NCBI RefSeq assembly: GCF_043641665.1
Contig: NC_092203.1
Span: 496,001-560,000, forward strand
Reading direction: 5' to 3'
DNA length: 64,000 nucleotides
Source of the DNA: Enoplosus armatus
Taxonomy: Eukaryota; Chordata; Actinopteri; Centrarchiformes; Enoplosidae
Notes under the pieces: model-generated
Database searches by the model: none
The model's input: the letters and a program-made list of their open reading frames with translations, nothing else
What the model was told of the DNA's origin: nothing
Program-made: the position numbers and the translations under genes
In this document: positions 58,501 to 64,000 of the stretch, in pieces
How positions within the stretch are numbered: the first letter of the stretch is position 1
Layout of the letters: every line of letters begins with the position of its first letter

Positions 58501-61500
58501 GCATTTTAACTGCCAGGTCCCTTTTGCTCGGCGGAGAGTACCCAGGATCAACGGTACTCATTAAGGTCTTGAAAGTAGGCTCTTCAACTACAGATACAGG
58601 GTACAACCCCTCGCAGATGAAGTTGATGACAGCAACAGTCAGATCATTGTGTCGTCTGTTTTCATAGTCTAAGCTCTGCCTTGAGTTCGTGTCCTGGGAT
58701 TGCTGCTGAACATGTAGACCCGAAGGCTCCGTCTTTATCCTAGAGAACGCTGTGGCGAATGCCTCTCGCATCTGATCTGTGTTGCTCTTCACAAACTCAC
58801 TAAACTCTACCGGGTGGTTTTTTTCAAGGTGGTACGACAGATTGGAGGTGTTTCCAGAATAAGCTATTTGACTCATACATACGCGACAGTATATCCGTTT
58901 CCAGTGCAATATGCAGCCATCTGCATCTGTGTCAAAGCCAAAGTATTTCCAAACTTTGCTTTTGGCCCGCGGGTGTGCGACCAGATTGAGGCCAGAGCAT
59001 GAAGGTCCTGAACTTTTACCCTCCATTGGTTCCTTCGGTAAGCAATCCACTTGCCTTCACTTATTGAGTACCTAACAAGAATGGTGAAATAAACATTTGA
59101 GGACGATGATACAAACATTATAGCCATTTGTGAAGCTCCACTGAGATGGGATTGTGCAATGTTTCAGCTGTGTTGTGTCTAGGCACAATCTTTAATAGTT
59201 TTAGCCATTAAAATCGTAACGGTTACAACATGTTATCTTAACTCTTAAGCCACGGGCTCAGTTCAGTTCAATTTTATTCAATTGTATTTATATGGCGCCA
59301 AATCACAACAGAAGTCATCTCAGGGCACTTTTCATTTTCAACACAGTGAACAGTGAACATTGCGATATGAAGCATTAGACAGATTTGTGTCCACAATTTA
59401 CCTGATTTCCTAAACCAGTTATTTGATAAACAATGTGAAAATGGAGGAGGATATAAAAGAACACCTGAACTATTTGCTGTATAGTCTGATTCAGCTTTGA
59501 CCAACTCCACTTCTTTGTGCACTCAGGGTTTTACAATGCAGTGGAGGATTATAACAGACATAAATCTTAATTTTCTTATTTTGGATAAGTGGTTTAAACT
59601 TAAAATTGGCTTAAACTCCTGACTGAAAATTGTAAACATTGTCCATGAACAACAACACTTACGTCCAGGCTGCAAAACTGGAATTTCCTTTTCATGGATC
59701 ACAAGCCAGTCAGGCTTTATCTTTTTGTCACGGCGTGGAATATCCCGTGTGAATAACAAGAATTTAGGAAATTCCATTACTGCCTGTTAAACAGAGATTA
59801 TGAGATTATACGAGTTGGTGTCTGGCGACACAATCACCTCTTTGTCTTAAAGTGTAACCCATTAATGATTTCTCAGTCTACCATCACATGCTTTTACAGA
59901 AAATTTCCTTTTGGCTTGTGGCGTTAAATCTCAATTAAAGTGAGTGCACATTAAGAGCCTTAAAGTGAGATAGTTGTTATTTGCGCGCAGTTATTCCGGT
60001 TATGCGTTGCTTCATTGTTTACAGTGTAAAAAGGTCCACTTAACCACCTTTTTCCACAGCTTTTAATCACATCTCATGGTTCCCAGCAGATGACCTGAAA
60101 AAGGAGTTACGATGATTTTATCAAACTTACTCCTACTCATACCTCCAAGGTCAAGAGTGAAGTTTGATGGCGAAATTGTCAGACTTACCTGACTTTTTTT
60201 TATTTATTTTTAAATTTATTTTTTTTAAAGGCACGTTGTCCTACAATTAGGCAGGAAAATTGACTAATTTGACTATTTGGAAGGAGTCAAACACTGCATT
60301 TCTGCTGGTCTTCTGAATAGCAAAGTCTAGGGAGAGTATTTCCCTCCTGTAGTCAATCTAAAGGTTATTCAAGTTCTAGTGTCAAAAAGAGTATTGAGAT
60401 ATTGCCTGGATTGATTTCAGCACTCATAAACCTACAAATAAATCAGGGTCAAATAATGTCACATATACATACATATATGTATATATATATATATACACAC
60501 ACACATACATATACATATATATATATACACACACACACATACATACATATATATATATATACATATATATATACAATTATATATTGATGAACGAAAATAT
60601 CCTTATTGATATTGTGGTAGCATTTTCAACCATATCACCTTACCAAGGCAACTAAGGCTTCAACAAATAATTTTACACATTGATCAACCATGATAAATGT
60701 AACTGATTTTTTATGCTAAGATCTAGTTGAACTGTCAAGTGGGGACATGTAGCCTACAGGGGACAGGCTTCGAGTTGTAGTACACATGCTGTTAAATCAT
60801 AAAGGTAAGGGAACTATTACCAGTCAGTTCATTTGACAAAAAAAAACACACCATTATTCTAGGTAGATACAATATTAGACACACGGTCTCAATGATACAT
60901 TGGCTATTCTGAAATTCTGTCTAACAGCAAATGTTTCAATGTTCATATGGACACCTCACTACTGTTTTAAGACAAACGTGAAAAAACTTTACCTTTACTC
61001 CTTTAACTGTCACCGTAGATGGCTAAATAGGGCAGTGACAGGTTGTGCACTCATATAGTCACTGTCACCAAACTCCGTTAAGAATATCCCCAATTGACCG
61101 TTGCCTTGACTGTTCACAACCGTAACCCCCGTTGGAGAATCTGGCTTTGTCTCTTTCAGTAGTTAGCTCGCTTAGCTAGTTAATTCCGCACGCATCAGAT
61201 CCCTCTGGCAGCATTTCTTTCCACAACAGTTGCATTTTTCAGAATTGGTTCACAAGGTTAGCTCCCTATTTTGTTTTGGGGGTTTTGTTGTTGGAAGATT
61301 ATAATGAGCTTTACATGCTTTGCGAATCATAAGTATGCCGAACTGACCAGAACACACCGTCATTAAAAGTCTTTACTCAGGTTCCATCCCCTATGTTCAT
61401 TCGTCAATAAATAAGGTAATAATTTTGTAAACTGTCATATTCCTAACGGGGTTCGGCATGCAAACGACACGTATTGTTGACACCGGGAAATTTTAACTTG

Positions 61501-61657
61501 GAAGAATACAGATTAGCAGACAGTAACAGACATTTGGGAAACATAAATTGACCTGACCTGGTAGCGTAAAAGAGCTGTTGAACATCTGATAAAGAAGGAC
61601 TTTAATTCCGCATAAATACAGCCTGGCAAGAGGCACCAACACTGACAGCAGCCACAT
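50341..61657 (-). CDS. dhrsx: Dehydrogenase/reductase SDR family X-linked (DHRSX), 7 exons
   Basis: Minus-strand exons: 61657-61558, 55212-55105, 54593-54525, 52601-52500, 52389-52182, 51305-51098, 50514-50341. All GT-AG, in frame, 322 aa (human 330). SDR-fold oxidoreductase; recent work assigns human DHRSX to dolichol synthesis (polyprenol/dolichal steps), and earlier work to secretion and starvation-induced autophagy. Exon 1 gives a hydrophobic N-terminus ([20 protein letters not shown]), a membrane anchor. Exon 2 carries the cofactor motif [17 protein letters not shown], exons 4-5 the NNAG motif across the junction, exon 5 [16 protein letters not shown] and NMSSATHYA, exon 6 the YAQSK catalytic Tyr/Lys and [11 protein letters not shown]. 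Exon 7 ends [12 protein letters not shown]. Start is the first ATG of exon 1; an upstream in-frame TTG is not used. Intron 1 (about 6.3 kb) contains zbed1 in the same direction. Confidence 0.93.
51316..51331. repeat. Poly-G run next to dhrsx exon 6
   Basis: A run of about 16 G on +, i.e. poly-C on the dhrsx coding strand, lies within 25 bases upstream of the exon 6 acceptor and supplies its pyrimidine tract. Confidence 0.8.
51481..51650 (+). repeat. Dispersed repeat, copy c
   Basis: 'aaaaaaaggctcgataatttcc', 'ggaggaaatagtgcatttg', 'gactattttcagcggcggat' + 'taatcc', then 'gtgctacttggtgagcatttcggg'. Lies in dhrsx intron 5 in antisense; same orientation as copies a and b. Confidence 0.75.
52129..52154. 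repeat. (TG)n microsatellite in dhrsx intron 5
   Basis: About 12 TG units lie roughly 30 bases beyond the exon 5 donor on the minus strand (read there as CA repeats). Confidence 0.9.
53248..53319. repeat. (CA/TA)n repeat
   Basis: Alternating purine/pyrimidine tract (atatacacacac, atatatatac) immediately left of the mariner-like element; it continues on the other side at 53845-54015. Confidence 0.85.
53320..53844. mobile_element. Tc1/mariner-type MITE in a (TA)n tract
   Basis: Terminal inverted repeats of about 28 bp: CAGTGCTTAACAAATTTATT at 53320 and its inverted match ending at 53844, then 'agaccacc' on both sides. Flanked by TA dinucleotides, the target of this superfamily. Internal 470 bp is AT-rich without transposase, so the element is non-autonomous. 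It lies in dhrsx intron 3. Confidence 0.85.
53845..54015. repeat. (TA/CA)n repeat
   Basis: Right-hand continuation of the 53248-53319 tract. All Tyr/His/Ile-rich reading frames here are artefacts of 'tatacacata' repetition. Confidence 0.9.
54294..54352. repeat. (TA)n followed by poly-T
   Basis: About 15 TA units then about 25 T at 54326-54351, in dhrsx intron 3. The polarity fits the poly-A/TA end of a degraded insertion. Confidence 0.85.
55427..55502. repeat. (TA)n repeat, palindromic
   Basis: About 75 bases of TA, broken twice by 'actg' and 'acta', in dhrsx intron 1. Confidence 0.9.
56975..59026 (-). CDS. zbed1: Zinc finger BED-type containing 1 (ZBED1/DREF), intact
   Basis: 683 aa, single uninterrupted exon. 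Start chosen at ATG 59026 (MEGKSSGPS...), matching the human MENKS... start; the open frame extends upstream only through a GTG to about 59050. BED finger at residues about 22-78: [10 protein letters not shown]47-x2-C50, H66-x4-H71 (IYCRVC ... [10 protein letters not shown]). The middle is hAT-transposase derived ([65 protein letters not shown]), and the C-terminal hAT dimerisation domain reads [20 protein letters not shown] to [18 protein letters not shown]1 is a domesticated hAT protein, a nuclear DNA-binding regulator of ribosomal-protein and proliferation genes, and reported SUMO ligase. A probable splice acceptor (cttgttag|gtactc) at 59072 places the start in the second or later exon. Lies within dhrsx intron 1, same strand, as in human. 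Confidence 0.93.
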   Translation of the reverse strand: MEGKSSGPSCSGLNLVAHPRAKSKVWKYFGFDTDADGCILHWKRIYCRVCMSQIAYSGNTSNLSYHLEKNHPVEFSEFVKSNTDQMREAFATAFSRIKTEPSGLHVQQQSQDTNSRQSLDYENRRHNDLTVAVINFICEGLYPVSVVEEPTFKTLMSTVDPGYSPPSKRDLAVKMLPQMYCHTRDMVFSELAGVLNCGVTTDLWQSQTQNRTYISLSMHSVNYNTSTGFSVTNKCLKTFEVQEDNTAENITRAMYEAFVEWGITHKVSGATTNGSVDIVKACSLLELSVEMPCLGHTVNRAMDEAFQLPRVDGFLGCCRKLVDHFREPPIYLLKEKQKQHGLAQCALITDRGRSWLATLAMLQRLKGQQVAITATLIESSSGHHFNFDGPDWALLEGLIEVLQPFKVVANMITSCRYPTISMVRPVLHMLLNTTLKVKEGDLKEISMTKEVISKVLSSTYSQNSQLSQEISTFLNLATFLDPRYKKLPFLSTQERSKVENIIIDEAKAILEKQIVERPSVDDFSLVSDEPPSKKQTPLRESAASSVTQNNPLAAIFCPSDADQSQEELHAQVVEELSNYKSQRVLGLDEDPLLWWSSHAPLFPTLPKVLQKYWCVPAMSVPCHRLFSSSGTVLCGKRNRIAPALVDKQVFLYENSRSYYEPEPCEDDLDSVWEGNCSLSQPLE
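59255..59345. repeat. Short dispersed repeat piece
   Basis: 'ttcagttcaattttattcaa' and 'tatttatatggcgccaaatc' + 'acaacagaagtc' match a very common fish repeat ('tttatttatatagcgccaaatcac' type). No ends defined. It lies upstream of zbed1 inside dhrsx intron 1. Confidence 0.6.
59663..59783 (-). other. Candidate 5' exon of zbed1 with short upstream ORF
   Basis: On the minus strand, 'tctctgtttaacag|GCAGTAATGG' (acceptor) and 'CCTGGAC|GTAAGTG' (strong donor) bound a 121-base segment. It opens at ATG 59777 ([14 protein letters not shown]...VLQPGR). Joined to the zbed1 acceptor at 59072 it would end at once (…R-T-Q-stop). Joined after dhrsx exon 1 it would also stop. It therefore cannot extend either protein and would act as an untranslated exon carrying a short upstream ORF. 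Splice signals only; no transcript evidence. Confidence 0.45.
60466..60582. repeat. (TA/CA)n microsatellite
   Basis: About 115 bases of 'tatatatacacacacatacat' pattern in dhrsx intron 1. Confidence 0.9.
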
Positions 61658-61760
61658 CCCTCTGTTTTCCGACCGAATAGCTTCCGAGTCCAACTGTGCT
61701 TCACGTTAATAAGTCCGGGGTCGGAGCTAGCCTGGTATTTATCTGCCCGTGGTTCCGCCC
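61658..61760 (-). promoter_or_regulatory. Presumed 5' region of dhrsx (and possibly zbed1)
   Basis: Immediately upstream of the dhrsx ATG on the minus strand. The sequence 'acgggcagataaataccagg' and a run of GC-richer DNA (gtaccccagc-like 'ccgacccc') precede the coding start. No clear TATA or named site. In human the dhrsx and zbed1 starts are close together; here the nested layout allows the same but is not proved. Confidence 0.35.
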
Positions 61761-62137
61761 CTGGTCAAAATTGCGTCACAAGATGCCAAAAATGGTGCCG
61801 ATTAATTTGGCTTATCTTTTTATTTCTTACTACATTTTATGAATGTATTGTATTTCATTGTAGGCTAAAGCTGTGTGTGTCGCTCCTAATAATTGATGTA
61901 AACCGCATAAAAAACACACACATTTTAATTTGCACAAGGGAAATTACAATATTTAAAACATTATTATACTATGCAATCTCAGCAGGAGGGCCCACACAGT
62001 TAAGCTGCCTTTAGATGATAAGACATTTGGACAGACTGACACCACGGCAGACACTTGCAGAGGGCAAAGCGCAGCGCAGGTATACGCCATCAAATAGCGC
62101 TGAGTTTAGAAGTTTAGCATTGGATTTAGCAAAGTAA

Positions 62138-62546
62138 TGTTGTGAATTCCTTCTTCATTCCCCAGATGTAGACGATGATTCGATGATGGAAGGAAACTCC
62201 GCTGATACTGACTTTTTACATAATATTCTTTATTTGCATCAAAGATCAGGATCAACAGGCATGCGCATCTTAGCCTGTACAGCACCCGTAGCCGAATCAG
62301 TACTGCTGCCTCGAACCCTGTTCAAGCTCGTCTTTTATACCTTTAGACATACATGGGGTCCTACTATAACACATGAGTCTGTAACTTCCGTTTCCCATCT
62401 AAGGGTCAGGAAAACAGACCTCTCAGAATGACCTTTCACATCCCTGACCTTAACCTCTATCTCGTGACTATCATATTCCAAGGAAGTCCATGTCAAGACT
62501 AACTAGACTAACTAGTAATTAATCTTATTTATATGGGGCCCCAACA
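62138..62546 (-). mobile_element. Probable solo LTR, minus orientation
   Basis: On the minus strand it starts TGTTGGGGCCCCATATAAAT (62546) and contains TATAAAAGACGAG (about 62338-62326), a likely promoter. About 100 bases later come AATAAAGAATATTATG (about 62235) as polyadenylation signal and a U5-like part, ending in ...CACAACA at 62138. The TG...CA ends and TATA-AATAAA order are LTR features. No flanking duplication was recognised and no internal retroelement genes adjoin it, so the ends are provisional. Confidence 0.5.
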
Positions 62547-63136
62547 TCTGCTAGCTGTCTTCCTGGAACACTGCATAGTAGCAACTTTGTGTTGCATACC
62601 ATTTTATGAAAAGACTACTTTTACAATTAGTATCAAATAATACACATCAGTCTGTAAACTATGTGCCTGTTCACAAACCTGGTGGCCTCACGTGACTGCC
62701 GACAATTCGCCACGCATTACTTTTCCTGGCAATGCCGTGGTATGTTTTTTCATGTTAATGTTAAGTTTGGGGAATTCTGGAACACAGAGTATGAGCTTTC
62801 CCTTCCGTCACTCTCTGCCTCCCCGGCTTGTGTGTGTCGCTTCTGGCTACATCGCATACAGCTGTTATCGCATTGGTTGCACTTTGAAAGGTCAAATTTG
62901 AAGTAATTAGAACTTTGAGCGCAGCACTCACGAGAAATTTCAAGCCGTGTGCGCCACGCCAAGGGTAGCGCTTCCCCACCGCTCCCCTCATGTGTGGGGC
63001 CCTTAAGGGTCAAGTCAGGTGTGGCTGAAACAACCGCAACTGAGCCTTTGGATGTCGCCGCGGCTTGCTCTAGCTTAGGTGAAACAGAGGAACTTCAGCC
63101 AACCCAAAACACCACCATTATCCTGCCTGTCCTGAG
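62547..63136. other. Stretch without recognised genes
   Basis: Short overlapping frames only, none with family features. Composition is mixed and no repeat ends were identified. Confidence 0.4.
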
Positions 63137-63290
63137 ATGGTAAATGGTCTTCACTCATTTCAACCTTAACGGTTCCGAAAAGCGCTTTTACAGATCAGGT
63201 CACATTTATCCATTGGTGGTCTCCATGGGGAGCAACTAATTAGGGTTAATTAGCCGGGGGTCGAACCCCCAACCCGCTCTACCCTACCAA
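63137..63290 (-). mobile_element. tRNA-derived SINE fragment, minus strand
   Basis: 'ggtaaatggtcttcactcat' is the reverse of the SINE tail seen at 16420-16440; 'aagcgctttt' and 'ccgggggtcgaacccccaac' + 'ccgctctacc' match its tail and B-box region in reverse. The middle is shortened relative to 16158-16440. Confidence 0.6.
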
Positions 63291-64000
63291 AATCCCCCAA
63301 ATTCCCAGAAAACAGACCATCGCAGACATGGGCAGATGACAAAATTATATTGCACAGACCCCCGCAGCTCCGCTCACATGGGAAGCATAATGCATGCTTT
63401 GATCAGCGGTGCGATACACTCAATATAATTCATTTCTATTCATAGTTTATATCTTGCTGGATTTATTATGGCAGCGGTGATCATAAAAGCCGTGACTTAG
63501 CTCATGCAGCTTACGTCATTTACTACAAACTTTGAAAACCTCACATTAATTAAACCAAGCTCTAATATAGAGTGAGCATTCCTTCCCAGTCCTCCCCCAA
63601 GGTGATTTGCAATGGCCTCGAAACGCTGGGAAATAACAGAGTCTTGTTGTTTGTTGTCTGAACCATGTGGGGTCATTGGTCTGAATGAATCAATATCCAC
63701 TATTGAATAATTTGTCATGGTGTGCTGTCAAACAGATGCGCATTCATTCATGTGGGGAAGTAGTAAAGGTTCTGCATCAAGGGTATATTTGACATTTGGG
63801 ACCATATCTACTAATTACAAGCTTCCAATTTTATAATTACCAGTCGAAATGTAGCCGATCGTATCGTCCCCCAAGGTTCTTTCATGTCATCTGTGGCTGC
63901 ATGAAAGAAAGCATTCCGATTTCCGACTCCTTCACTGGGTAAAATATGACGACCATCATAGTCTGTCAAACAGTTTGGTCCAGAACAAGATACCACAACC
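63291..64000. other. Window end, unidentified minus-strand frames
   Basis: Two minus-strand open stretches (63718-63497, e.g. GSDNKQQDSVISQRFEAIANH; 63996-63811, e.g. CSGPNCLTDYDGRHILPSE) may belong to one broken protein that continues beyond the window. I do not recognise a family, and both lack good start contexts. Nothing else is supported here. Confidence 0.3.

Noticed and set aside
56975..59050. Active hAT transposon at the zbed1 locus
   Set aside because: No terminal inverted repeats seen around it, and sequence plus position match the domesticated ZBED1 gene next to DHRSX.
59663..59783. Candidate exon as an alternative coding exon of dhrsx
   Set aside because: Joining it after exon 1 gives a stop within seven codons; kept only as a possible untranslated exon.

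Overview
The window is vertebrate nuclear DNA, most likely from a percomorph-type teleost. The evidence is three recognisable vertebrate genes with GT-AG introns, tRNA genes with eukaryotic internal promoters, and fish-type mobile elements (CR1/L2/Rex1-like and I/Tx1-like LINEs, Tc1, hAT, piggyBac-like and mariner-like elements, tRNA-derived SINEs). There is no bacterial or viral genome organisation.

Layout. 1-3.3 kb: a decayed fold-back repeat, one possible last exon of an unidentified fish multicopy family (1387-1609), and a pyrin-domain (PYD) coding remnant broken by an in-frame stop. 3.3-8.6 kb: a LINE (family A) split by an outer repeat that itself carries a 1.5 kb piggyBac-like fold-back element, then a minus-strand fragment of a second LINE (family B). 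9.5-13.5 kb: two broken minus-strand copies of one unrecognised protein family. 13.7-34.2 kb: a large decayed tandem array built from tRNA-Leu and tRNA-Gln genes and their flanks. It holds a few intact-looking tRNAs (Leu-CAG, Gln-CTG, Gln-TTG), many relics, and later insertions: a hAT MITE with an exact 8-bp target duplication, a SINE, a Tc1 insertion present twice, LINE A and LINE B. 34.2-35.7 kb: an I/Tx1-like LINE remnant ending in (GAA)n.

36.4-42.8 kb: a complete cep70 gene (+ strand, 16 coding exons, 577 aa by my splice model), a centrosomal coiled-coil protein. 44.7-46.4 kb: an intronless sosondowah ankyrin-repeat gene (sowahc-like, 581 aa). 50.3-61.7 kb: a complete dhrsx gene (- strand, 7 coding exons, 322 aa, short-chain dehydrogenase). 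Its first intron contains, on the same strand, an intact single-exon zbed1 gene (683 aa, BED finger and hAT-derived). The same nested pair is found in human pseudoautosomal region 1, so this is conserved microsynteny. 61.7-64 kb: a probable solo LTR, a SINE and unassigned sequence.

All exon boundaries come from reading splice signals, keeping frame, and comparing with remembered human family sequences. No alignment or transcript data were available. Repeat-family names are assigned by motif and given as clades only where I am not certain.
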